Assembly (NCBI GenBank): GCA_903889795.1
Contig: CAISYW010000184.1
Span: 1-23,642, forward strand
From: an uncultured Chlamydiae bacterium
GTDB lineage: Bacteria > Chlamydiota > Chlamydiia > Chlamydiales > SM23-39
Direction of reading: 5' to 3'
DNA: 23,642 nucleotides
Positions 7,917 through 14,903 of this stretch are shown here, piece after piece. How positions within the stretch are numbered: the stretch's first letter is position 1; each line of letters starts with the position of its first letter. The notes under the pieces were generated by a model, which made no database searches, was not told where the DNA came from, and worked only from the letters and a program-made list of their open reading frames with translations. Position numbers and translations under genes: made by a program.

Positions 7917-8677
7917 CGAATTCCTTCGCAATTTTGAACAATCGTACTCAACGTATCAGGATCGAGAGAAGCTCCTCCGACAAGGACACCATCGACATCT
8001 TTTTGCGACACCAGCTCTTTCACATTATTAGCATTGACGGAGCCGCCATAAATAATGGGGACACGATTCGCCTTACGTTTGCCAAATAATTCTTCCACAC
8101 ACTTGCGACAAAAAGAATGCGCATCCTGAACATGTTTAAAGGATGCAGTTTGCCGCGCACTAACGGCCCAGATCGGTTCATAAGCAATGATCAGTTTATC
8201 GATATCTTTTTCCGGAACATCTGCCAGCGCAGAAACAATTTGTTTTTTTAAAACTTCGTGGATTTTTCCCTCTTCGCGCTCAACCAACGTTTCACCCACG
8301 CAAAGAATCGGCTGTAAATCATCTTGAATCGCACGTAAAAGCTTTCGATGAATCAATTCATCCGTCTCACCAAATATCTGGCGGCGTTCCGGATGTCCCA
8401 AGATAACAAAACTTGCCCCTGCTTCTTTCAGCATCAATGCGGCAATCTCACCGGTAAAAGCGCCTTCGCGCGCATCATTCATATTTTGCGCGCCAATAGC
8501 CACCCCTACATGCTTAGCGCAAGCAGCAGCTGATGCAATGGTCGTAAAGGGGACGGCAATAAAAACTTTACTTTTACATCCTTCAATCTTTGGTGCGAGA
8601 TGTTCAATAAAATCGGTCGCTTCTCGCGCCGTCTTATACATCTTCCAATTAGCAATGATGATTAGATCTCGGCTCAT
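7913..8677 (-). CDS. tpiA: Triosephosphate isomerase with unusual active-site loop
   Basis: A 254-residue TIM barrel interconverting dihydroxyacetone phosphate and glyceraldehyde 3-phosphate. Catalytic Lys12 (NWKM), His95 and Glu167 (AYEPIW) are present, with YGGSV at 210-214 and the phosphate-binding VGGASL at 233-238. Two oddities are directly visible: the near-invariant GHSERR reads GHPERR (Pro96 for Ser), and the mobile loop 6, normally W-A-I-G-T-G-K-T-A, reads WAVSARQTA (170-178), losing both glycines and the lysine. Length is normal and the frame intact, so it is probably functional. First gene of the tpiA-secG-def operon, with a promoter at 8701-8729. In Chlamydia tpiA also sits near xseA, as I recall. 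Confidence 0.95.
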   Translation of the reverse strand: MSRDLIIIANWKMYKTAREATDFIEHLAPKIEGCKSKVFIAVPFTTIASAAACAKHVGVAIGAQNMNDAREGAFTGEIAALMLKEAGASFVILGHPERRQIFGETDELIHRKLLRAIQDDLQPILCVGETLVEREEGKIHEVLKKQIVSALADVPEKDIDKLIIAYEPIWAVSARQTASFKHVQDAHSFCRKCVEELFGKRKANRVPIIYGGSVNANNVKELVSQKDVDGVLVGGASLDPDTLSTIVQNCEGIR

Positions 8678-8700
8678 GCCATTACACCGTTAAAGTTAAA

Positions 8701-8729
8701 AGCATACATAACCTTTCCTGCCTTTGCAA
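8701..8729 (-). promoter_or_regulatory. Promoter for tpiA-secG-def
   Basis: Read on the minus strand: -35 TTGCAA (8729-8724), a 17-base spacer, and -10 TATGCT (8706-8701), each 4/6 to the sigma70/sigma66 consensus. It sits about 24 bases before the tpiA ATG, giving a short leader. No other candidate in the gap is better placed. Confidence 0.55.
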
Positions 8730-8806
8730 GAAAATCCACAGTCTCACTAAAATAGCACAATCAGTCGTTTTTCTATACTGCTATTGCTTTGCCTCGTGTC
8801 ACCTGT

Positions 8807-8823
8807 TTAACCGCCCCGGTTAA
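8807..8823. repeat. Short perfect inverted repeat next to element copy 2
   Basis: TTAACCG-CCC-CGGTTAA: two perfect 7-base arms round a 3-base centre, ending exactly where palindromic element copy 2 begins. It could be an operator or a small hairpin between the divergent tpiA and xseA promoters; function is unknown. Confidence 0.5.
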
Positions 8824-8988
8824 TATACTGCTGTCGGCCTGAACATTTGATTTTTCATCGACATCTTTTGCGCTCCAATATTTCGCTCGATCTCACTAAC
8901 TTGCTGCAAGTTGGCTTCGATCTCCGCAATACATTGGAACGCAAAATCTCGCCCTCAAAAATCAAAGCTTCAGACCGACGGCAGTATA
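8824..8988 (+). repeat. Palindromic dispersed element family A, copy 2
   Basis: A 165-bp near-palindrome with ends TATACTGC...GCAGTATA and a central palindrome around CTAACTTGCTGCAAGTT (8896-8917). By eye it differs from copy 3 (21915-22079) at about 7 of 165 positions. The terminal arms carry one T/G wobble and one mismatch in the first 20 pairs, where copy 1 is perfect. It lies between divergent tpiA and xseA, and its right edge contributes TATA to a TATAAT. A stray TATACTGC at 8774-8781 just upstream may be a remnant end. Confidence 0.93.
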
Positions 8989-8990
8989 AT
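8985..8990 (+). promoter_or_regulatory. Putative -10 box (TATAAT) for xseA operon at element edge
   Basis: A perfect TATAAT spans the right boundary of palindromic element copy 2, with four bases from the element and two from flanking DNA. The hexamer 17 bases upstream (TCAAAG, 8962-8967) is a poor -35. The predicted start would give a leader of about 28 bases before the xseA ATG at 9026. No alternative promoter is visible between the element and the gene. Confidence 0.4.
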
Positions 8991-9025
8991 TGGAAATTTT
9001 TAAGCTCGGATGCTAGCATTGCACC

Positions 9026-10450
9026 ATGACAATTAAAATCCTTTCCGTCTCAGAACTCACATCGGCCATCAGAGCCTTACTGGAACCCAATTTTCGCGGT
9101 ATTGCAGTACGGGGAGAAATCAGCAATCTAAAAATTCAATCCTCCGGCCATCTATACTTTAGTTTAAAAGATAACGACGCCCAAATTTCTGCGGCTCTCT
9201 TTCGTTCCAGCGCCTCAGCACTCTCCCGCATGCCAAAAGATGGCGATCAGGTAATAGCAAAAGGGGAGCTAAGCGTCTATCCTCCTCGCGGCAATTATCA
9301 ACTCATCGTGAGAGAAATTCAATTTCTTGGCATGGGCGAACTTCTTCTCAAACTCCATCAATTGAAAGAAAAACTACAGCAGCGCGGCTGGTTTGACGCC
9401 ATACATAAAAAAGCGCTTCCTAAACTTCCCCGGCGCATTGGCGTCATTACAAGTCCGACCGGCGCCGTAATTCAAGATATTTTAAATATATTGACGCGCC
9501 GTTTTGCCGGTTTTCAAGTCATTCTCAATCCGGTTAAAGTTCAGGGAGAGGGAGCTGCCGCCGAGATCGCGCAAGCCATTCATGATATGAACCGTTTTGA
9601 TTTGGCGGATGTCCTGATTGTCGGACGGGGCGGCGGAAGCATTGAAGATCTCTGGGCTTTTAATGACGAGATCGTCGCCAAAGCCATCTTTGAATCGCAG
9701 ATTCCCATCATCTCCGCTGTCGGCCATGAAACCGATTTCACCATCGCCGATTGGGTAGCCGACGTAAGAGCGCCCACGCCATCGGCCGCAGCTGAAATGG
9801 TCATCGAGGAAAAAGCAACTCTCATAAAGAGTTTAGAGAGAGCCGCTTTTCAAAGTAAACATTTCTTGGTTCAGCAAATTCAACAGCGCCGACAGCGAAT
9901 GACCGCTCTTTTTATGCACCCATTGCTTTGTCAGCCCCACTCACTCCTCGCGCAACCTTCCATGCGTTTGGATGACATGAGACAAGATATCGATGCCGCC
10001 ATCTCCAAGGCATTACAAAACAATACATTAGGCATCGACTCCAAAAAACGGCAACTTGAGCTTTTACGCCCCTCCGTACAAATCAGCCATTTGCGCCAAC
10101 GAATCCAATCATATAGCTTGCGTATCGATGAATCCGTGCGAAGTGTTTTGGCGCTCAAAAAAAGAGCATGTATCCCCTCATCGCTTTACTCAAGACTGGA
10201 AAACCCATTCAGACAAAATTTAGCATCTAAAAATAATCTTATCTCTCAGATCCGATCAACTTGCGCCTCCTTACATCCCCGAAACCTATTAAAAAACGGC
10301 TACTGCATTCTCTTTTCGGAAAATGAAGATTCGATTATCCTCTCTGTAAAAGATCTTCAATCCAATCAACCATTTACAGCTGTTTTAGCGGATGGACGCA
10401 TTCGCGCGACAGCTTTACAAATTGATGAAAACAATGGATCACACATTTGA
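9026..10450 (+). CDS. xseA: Exodeoxyribonuclease VII large subunit
   Basis: A 474-residue nuclease subunit that, with XseB, degrades single-stranded DNA from both ends. The N-terminal ~105 residues are the OB-fold (RGEISNLKIQSSGHLYFSLKD motif). The catalytic domain follows, with LPRRIGVITSPTGAVIQD (Asp151), GRGGGS ending at 205, and GHETDFTIADWVADVRAPTP containing His234 and Asp237, equivalent to the known catalytic positions. Residues ~265-400 are the coiled-coil that binds XseB subunits. Start ATG 9026 has only a weak GGA upstream. It heads the xseA-xseB-dxs-nadK operon, whose genes overlap one after another. Confidence 0.95.
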   Translation: MTIKILSVSELTSAIRALLEPNFRGIAVRGEISNLKIQSSGHLYFSLKDNDAQISAALFRSSASALSRMPKDGDQVIAKGELSVYPPRGNYQLIVREIQFLGMGELLLKLHQLKEKLQQRGWFDAIHKKALPKLPRRIGVITSPTGAVIQDILNILTRRFAGFQVILNPVKVQGEGAAAEIAQAIHDMNRFDLADVLIVGRGGGSIEDLWAFNDEIVAKAIFESQIPIISAVGHETDFTIADWVADVRAPTPSAAAEMVIEEKATLIKSLERAAFQSKHFLVQQIQQRRQRMTALFMHPLLCQPHSLLAQPSMRLDDMRQDIDAAISKALQNNTLGIDSKKRQLELLRPSVQISHLRQRIQSYSLRIDESVRSVLALKKRACIPSSLYSRLENPFRQNLASKNNLISQIRSTCASLHPRNLLKNGYCILFSENEDSIILSVKDLQSNQPFTAVLADGRIRATALQIDENNGSHI

Positions 10451-10700
10451 ATCCGCTTTCGAGCGGCTCGAACAAATACTCGAAAAAATGAACACGGGTA
10501 AAACGACTCTCGATGAATCTTTAAAACTCTTCGAAGAAGCCGACCAGCTCATCCGTTTATGCTCCCAACGCCTCACGGGCGCGGAACAAAAAGTGGAAAC
10601 GTTAATCAAAAACCGCACAAATGAACTCGTCATCGACGACTCCCAAAAACCAAAAACCCAGCCATTTTCTCGCTCTGTACAAAATCCGGCCACTTCGTGA
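10434..10700 (+). CDS. xseB: Exodeoxyribonuclease VII small subunit
   Basis: An 88-residue helical protein with the family pattern FESAFERLEQILEKMNTGKTTLDESLKLFEEADQLIRLCSQRL then AEQKVE, the two-helix XseB fold that wraps the XseA coiled-coil. The final ~20 residues are polar and unstructured. It overlaps the end of xseA by 17 bases. ATG 10434 is chosen because the conserved block begins three residues later; ATG 10425 (three codons upstream) is equally possible, and neither has a recognisable ribosome site, so translational coupling to xseA is likely. Its TGA overlaps the GTG start of dxs. Confidence 0.9.
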   Translation: MDHTFESAFERLEQILEKMNTGKTTLDESLKLFEEADQLIRLCSQRLTGAEQKVETLIKNRTNELVIDDSQKPKTQPFSRSVQNPATS

Positions 10701-12613
10701 GAGACATATTAAATCGAATTTCTCAGCCCTCCGATTTAAAATCTTTATCGATACAGGAATTGGAGTTTTTATCTGAAGAAATCCGCCGGCGAATTATTGA
10801 AGTAATGTCCGTAAATGGGGGGCATTTAACGTCAAATCTGGGAATCGTCGAACTAACGATTGCCCTTCATCGTGTTTTCGAATCACCCCGAGATCAATTG
10901 ATCTTCGACGTCAGCCATCAGAGCTATCCCCACAAACTATTGACGGGACGCGCGCACCTGTTTTCAAAGACCCGCCAATACAAAGGATTATGCGGCTTCA
11001 GCCATCCCAAGGAATCACCCCATGACCATTTTTTTTGCGGCCATGCCGGAACAGCCCTTTCCTTAGGTTTAGGTGCTGCGAAAAGCCGCGACCTAAGTCA
11101 CGGCACCGCTCATATCATTCCCATCTTAGGCGATGCATCGCTCACCTGCGGCCTAACTTTGGAAGCTCTCAATAATGTTCCCAAAAATCTAAATCGTTTC
11201 ATTACGGTTTTAAATGATAACGCTCGCTCAATTTCCGAAAGCGTGGGAAATATCAAGAATATCTTAAGCCGCCTACTCAATAATCCTACATCAAACTGGA
11301 TCTATCGAGAAATCGAAGAAATTCTTGCCAAGATACCTGCATGCGGATCCGCCTTGGAAAAGTTCGGGCACAAGATGACAGAATCGATGAAAAATCTGGT
11401 CAGCCACGCCCCCTTTTTTGAAGAGTTCGGCTTTTCCTACGTGGGACCAATCGATGGACATGATATTGCCAAGCTGCTCACCACATTAGAGGCGCTAAAA
11501 AACAGTACCCGTCCGGTTTTACTCCACGTCTTGACAGTGAAAGGGAAGGGAATGCCCATTGCGATCGCTAATCCGATCCCTTATCATGGAGCGCGTCCCT
11601 TCGATTTGATTAGCGGAAAATTCCTCCCCTCGCCATCCAAACTACCGACATTTCCTAAGATCTTTGGCCGTCATCTTTTATCCATGGCCGAACAAAATCC
11701 CAATATCATTGCAATTACACCGGCAATGACTGCGGGATCTTGCCTCGATGATTTTCAGCAGCGCTTTCCCGATCGATGCCATGATGTGGGAATTGCCGAA
11801 GGACACGCTGTTACATTTGCCGGCGGCCTCGCATCGAACCGGACAAAAAAAGTAATCGTTTGCATCTATGCAACATTTCTCCAAAGAGCTTTTGACAATG
11901 TATTCCAAGATGTCTGCATGCAAGACTTTCCCGTTATATTTGCGCTGGATCGCGCCTATATCTCCGGACCCGACGGCTGCACGCATCACGGGATTTACGA
12001 TATCGCCTTTCTCAATGCCATGCCAAACATGGTCATTGCACAGCCCCGCAACGGTCATCTGTTAAAAGAACTATTACAGAGCGCTCTATTATGGGAAAAA
12101 CCGACCGCCATCCGCTACCCCAACCTTGAAACGGAAGAACCCGAGATTCCATTACAATATCGGACATTGGGCCGCGGTGAAGTCCTCGTACAGGGTCATT
12201 CTCTTTTGCTCATCGCCCTTGGCCATCATTGTGAAACGGCTCTGCAGGTTCGAGACTTACTGCTTTTAACCGGAATCGACGCAACCATTGTCGATCCCAT
12301 TTTTATTAAACCTTTAGACACTGAGTTATTTAACCATCAGCTTTTAACCCATTCATTCGTCGTAACAATCGAAGAACACGCAGTTAATGCAGGTTTAGGG
12401 ATGATTTTTAATTCATTCCTCGTGCAAAACGGATGGAAAGAGGTCGAAGTGCTCAATTTCGGGATTCCGGATCGATTTATTCAATTTGGCACCAATACTG
12501 AATTATTGAAAGAAATCGGATTAGATGCTCAATCGATCGCATCGCGAATTTTGCAAGAATGGCCCCAGGAAAATAAGAGAGCGGTTTTAACCGGCGAGCC
12601 AGGATTATGCTAA
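10697..12613 (+). CDS. dxs: 1-deoxy-D-xylulose-5-phosphate synthase with variant TPP-site residues
   Basis: A 638-residue TPP enzyme that condenses pyruvate and glyceraldehyde 3-phosphate, the first step of MEP isoprenoid synthesis. Domain order is normal: TPP-binding domain (1-~310), pyrimidine domain (~320-490) and transketolase C domain. Key residues are kept: His43 (GGHLTSNLG), Asp146 and Asn175 29 residues apart (Mg-TPP motif), Glu368 (GIAE), Tyr391, Arg397, Arg419, Asp426 and His430. Several motif neighbours differ from the common form: DVSHQ for DVGHQ, GDAS for GDGA/S, NDNARSIS for NDNxMSIS, GIAEGHAVT for GIAEQHAVT. The start is GTG 10697 in a GTGA overlap with xseB; no earlier start is plausible. 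It overlaps nadK by 7 bases. Confidence 0.94.
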   Translation: MRDILNRISQPSDLKSLSIQELEFLSEEIRRRIIEVMSVNGGHLTSNLGIVELTIALHRVFESPRDQLIFDVSHQSYPHKLLTGRAHLFSKTRQYKGLCGFSHPKESPHDHFFCGHAGTALSLGLGAAKSRDLSHGTAHIIPILGDASLTCGLTLEALNNVPKNLNRFITVLNDNARSISESVGNIKNILSRLLNNPTSNWIYREIEEILAKIPACGSALEKFGHKMTESMKNLVSHAPFFEEFGFSYVGPIDGHDIAKLLTTLEALKNSTRPVLLHVLTVKGKGMPIAIANPIPYHGARPFDLISGKFLPSPSKLPTFPKIFGRHLLSMAEQNPNIIAITPAMTAGSCLDDFQQRFPDRCHDVGIAEGHAVTFAGGLASNRTKKVIVCIYATFLQRAFDNVFQDVCMQDFPVIFALDRAYISGPDGCTHHGIYDIAFLNAMPNMVIAQPRNGHLLKELLQSALLWEKPTAIRYPNLETEEPEIPLQYRTLGRGEVLVQGHSLLLIALGHHCETALQVRDLLLLTGIDATIVDPIFIKPLDTELFNHQLLTHSFVVTIEEHAVNAGLGMIFNSFLVQNGWKEVEVLNFGIPDRFIQFGTNTELLKEIGLDAQSIASRILQEWPQENKRAVLTGEPGLC

Positions 12614-13455
12614 TTGCCCTATTTCCCAATGAAAAGAAAAAACTGTCGTTTGATCTAGCCAAGGAAATCTGCCAATATTTTTCTCAGCGCAAGATTACCG
12701 TCGTTGCTGAAGATGAAAAGGCAAAAAAGATCGGAGCTCAACCTCTGAGTGAAACCGATCCAAAAAAGATCAAGTTTTTGATTTCGATGGGAGGCGATGG
12801 AACCTTATTGCGTATAGCGCATCAATTTAACTATATCGACGCACCCATCCTGGGAATCAACTTAGGCCATCTGGGATTTATGGCGGATGTCCCTGTACAA
12901 GACATTTTCCCCAGTCTCGCCGATCTTTTGGATGGCAAGTTCAAAATCGACAAAAGAATCATTCTGGAAGCGACCCGCAGTGATGGAAAAGTCTTACAAG
13001 CCGTTAATGACATTGTCCTTCATCGTGCCGTCAATTACAGTCTCATTGAACTTTCGATGCATCTCGACAACCAGCCGGTAAACACTTTTGTCGCGGACGG
13101 AATTATTATTGCAACACCGAACGGCTCGACAGCCTACTCACTCGCCGCCGGCGGGCCTATTTTAAGCCCCGAGCTAGACGCCATCATCATTACGCCAATC
13201 TGCCCCCACACCATCTCAAACCGCCCCATTGTTCTGTCGGCGGATCATCAGATTCAGATTGAATACTTAAGTCCTTATGACCCCATTGATGTACGCGCTG
13301 ACGGCATCGATGCATTTGATCTGCCCACACATGGAAAAATCATCATTCAACGATCGACAAAACATTTCAAAATTGTCAATCTTGATCGAAAGGATTATTT
13401 TTCCACTCTCCGAACCAAGCTAGGTTGGTCGGGCAAACTGACCTTCGATGCTTAA
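12607..13455 (+). CDS. nadK: NAD kinase
   Basis: A 282-residue ATP-NAD kinase making NADP. Signatures: GGDGT at 62-66 (catalytic Asp64), GINLGHLGFMADV at 83-95, the ND pair at 134-135 (usually NE), ADGIIIATPNGSTAYSLAAGGP from 163, and a C-terminal PICPHTISNRPIVL stretch. In the last motif but one, Asn172 replaces the usual threonine of TPTGSTAYS. Length is normal. ATG 12607 overlaps the dxs stop by 7 bases; it is the last gene of the plus-strand operon. Downstream lies palindromic element B, which may act as the transcript end. Confidence 0.94.
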   Translation: MLIALFPNEKKKLSFDLAKEICQYFSQRKITVVAEDEKAKKIGAQPLSETDPKKIKFLISMGGDGTLLRIAHQFNYIDAPILGINLGHLGFMADVPVQDIFPSLADLLDGKFKIDKRIILEATRSDGKVLQAVNDIVLHRAVNYSLIELSMHLDNQPVNTFVADGIIIATPNGSTAYSLAAGGPILSPELDAIIITPICPHTISNRPIVLSADHQIQIEYLSPYDPIDVRADGIDAFDLPTHGKIIIQRSTKHFKIVNLDRKDYFSTLRTKLGWSGKLTFDA

Positions 13456-13457
13456 TC

Positions 13458-13631
13458 CTAGTAGATTGATTCCAAAATAACGTGACAATCTGCTTGCTGC
13501 GGCTTTACCATATCAATCCTTTCTCGTCGGCCATGGTTTTACCATGACCTCCTCACTCGGAACGCTGACGCTTTGATCTGATTTTGCCTCGCTACGCATT
13601 TTGCCACGTTATTTTAGAATCGATCTACCAG
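13458..13631. repeat. Palindromic element family B
   Basis: A 174-bp imperfect palindrome between convergent nadK and the ankyrin gene. The ends pair over 27 bases with three mismatches (left from CTAGTAGATTGATTC, right arm reading CTGGTAGATCGATTC on the opposite strand, both continuing into AAAATAACGTG). The inner arms pair weakly and the centre is a small hairpin, GGCCATGG (13529-13536) with CCATGACC (13542-13549). The sequence is unrelated to family A but has the same size and design. Single copy here. Confidence 0.8.
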
Positions 13632-13661
13632 AAACGGCGACTTGGCCCATTCACCGTTTCT
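13630..13661. terminator. Hairpin between convergent nadK and ankyrin gene
   Basis: AGAAACGG (13630-13637) and CCGTTTCT (13654-13661) are perfect 8-base complements with a 16-base loop. On the plus strand the stem is followed by AGTTTAAAA, on the minus strand by no T tract, so it is at best a weak terminator; placed just before the ankyrin stop it could serve both genes. Confidence 0.35.
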
Positions 13662-13672
13662 AGTTTAAAAAA

Positions 13673-14572
13673 TCATGGGGCGTTTTTTAAAACTTCATAA
13701 ACAGCTTGCCATGCCTTATGAATGCTTTCTGACAAATCCGGACTTGTAGCATAATAAGTAGCCAAAAGTAAGGGTGTGTTGTAATCAGTTCCTGTATTGA
13801 TTACCTGATTTTTATCCGCGCCGCGATCTAAAAGATATTGTGCCAGAACAGGATTATGATTTCTTGCTGCTGTAAAAAGCGGTGATCGGATTTGAACATC
13901 ACTTTTTCCATTTTTCACATACACAATCATATTGATGTTAGCGCCTCTTGCCAGCATAGCCGATAACAATTCATAGTAAATTGACCCTTCAGCGCTGCCT
14001 GTCTCTCTCCCTGCGCAATCAACAGCTTCTATAAGAGGTGAATCGTTCGCATTATTCGATGAAATATCTGCGCCTTTTTCAACCAACACTTTCGCAACGG
14101 GAATCCACGCCTCTCTCAATGCCTTTGAGATAAGGGGATTATAAGTTTGTTGACAGAGCAGCGTTAAAATTGAAATTCCGTTAATCGATTTCGCATTAAT
14201 ATCAAAACCGGCATCAATCAGTGCCCTTGCTGCAGCTGGTAATTGTTGATCAATCGCAAGTTCAATCAGGTTTTTTCCATCCTGTTTGTAGCTACTCAGA
14301 TTTGCGATGCCTCCAATATCTTGTAAAAGCTTCGCTAAAGCCCCTTCCACCCCGTTAGCAATGTCTTTAAGATCTTGTTCGACCACACTATTTGTTACAC
14401 TAACACCGGTAGATAAGAAAGATTCTGCCTTAAATCTACGAAACGTTGCCTTATCAGAACTTACGCGATCATAAATTTCTTCTTGAATAACTTCCCTTCC
14501 AGTCACTATAACCCGACCATTAGCCGAACTAACTTCAATTAATTTATTTTCATTAATAATTATATCAGACAT
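13673..14572 (-). CDS. Ankyrin-repeat protein, candidate host-interaction protein
   Basis: A 299-residue soluble protein with no signal peptide or membrane segment. Residues 1-65 are not recognisable. About five to six ankyrin repeats follow, roughly 69-97, 99-128, 131-171, 177-214, 228-258 and 265-297; the clearest show helix-helix pairs ending in the hairpin words DAGFDINAKS, EKGADISSNN, ARGANINMI and DRGADKNQVI. The third and fourth repeats carry insertions between helices. Function cannot be stated; in amoeba- and vertebrate-associated intracellular bacteria such proteins are often secreted effectors, which is inference here. ATG 14572 has GGAGA seven bases upstream and a promoter at 14610-14638. 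It is monocistronic and flanked by repeats and AT-rich DNA, suggesting an accessory insertion between two housekeeping operons. Confidence 0.85.
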   Translation of the reverse strand: MSDIIINENKLIEVSSANGRVIVTGREVIQEEIYDRVSSDKATFRRFKAESFLSTGVSVTNSVVEQDLKDIANGVEGALAKLLQDIGGIANLSSYKQDGKNLIELAIDQQLPAAARALIDAGFDINAKSINGISILTLLCQQTYNPLISKALREAWIPVAKVLVEKGADISSNNANDSPLIEAVDCAGRETGSAEGSIYYELLSAMLARGANINMIVYVKNGKSDVQIRSPLFTAARNHNPVLAQYLLDRGADKNQVINTGTDYNTPLLLATYYATSPDLSESIHKAWQAVYEVLKNAP

Positions 14573-14867
14573 AACAGTCTCCGTTGTTTGTTATTAAAAG
14601 TATTTACTTATATTACTACATTTTTTAAAATTAGTCAATAATTAAAACAAAAACTATACACCCCATCTAAATAAACAAATTTTAATAATATTACAGACAA
14701 GCAACAATGCATCCAAATTCCGAAAAAACATAAATCATTGAAAATCAGCGACAAAATGAGGTTATTTGCCGTTTATTTAAGATTAAAAAAAATCAGCTGT
14801 AAAAAATATAATAACAGTAAAAATAAAGGGGCAAATAATTATGCAACAAATCATTATAAAGTTTATT
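14573..14867. other. AT-rich intergenic region upstream of ankyrin gene
   Basis: This 295-bp gap is markedly richer in A and T than its neighbours. It holds the minus-strand ankyrin promoter, and on the plus strand a TATAAT (14807-14812), an AAAGGGG (14825-14831) and a small open frame from 14841. No RNA gene was recognised. Confidence 0.6.
14610..14638 (-). promoter_or_regulatory. Promoter for ankyrin-repeat gene
   Basis: Read on the minus strand: -35 TTGACT (14638-14633, 5/6), a 17-base AT-rich spacer, and -10 TAATAT (14615-14610, 4/6). The predicted leader is about 30 bases and includes GGAGA before the ATG. Confidence 0.55.
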
Positions 14868-14903
14868 TTACCGTTGATTCAAAAGAAAATCAAGACACGC
14901 TGA
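14841..14903 (+). CDS. Possible 20-residue hydrophobic/cationic small protein
   Basis: An ATG frame encoding MQQIIIKFILPLIQKKIKTR then TGA. It is preceded by AAAGGGG nine bases upstream and by TATAAT 28 bases upstream, a spacing that would fit a short transcript. The product has an isoleucine-rich hydrophobic half and a lysine-rich tail, like membrane-active small proteins or type I toxins. The 3' half lies antisense to the end of holB. The -35 region is poor and the AT-rich context makes chance likely. Confidence 0.2.
   Translation: MQQIIIKFILPLIQKKIKTR

Noticed and set aside
8824..8988. Intact insertion sequence
   Set aside because: No transposase frame exists inside or near any copy; only a non-autonomous element is possible, and a TA target duplication cannot be told from TATA ends.
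8847..9029. Small frame upstream of xseA
   Set aside because: It is the translated arm of palindromic element copy 2 and starts at TTG without a ribosome site.
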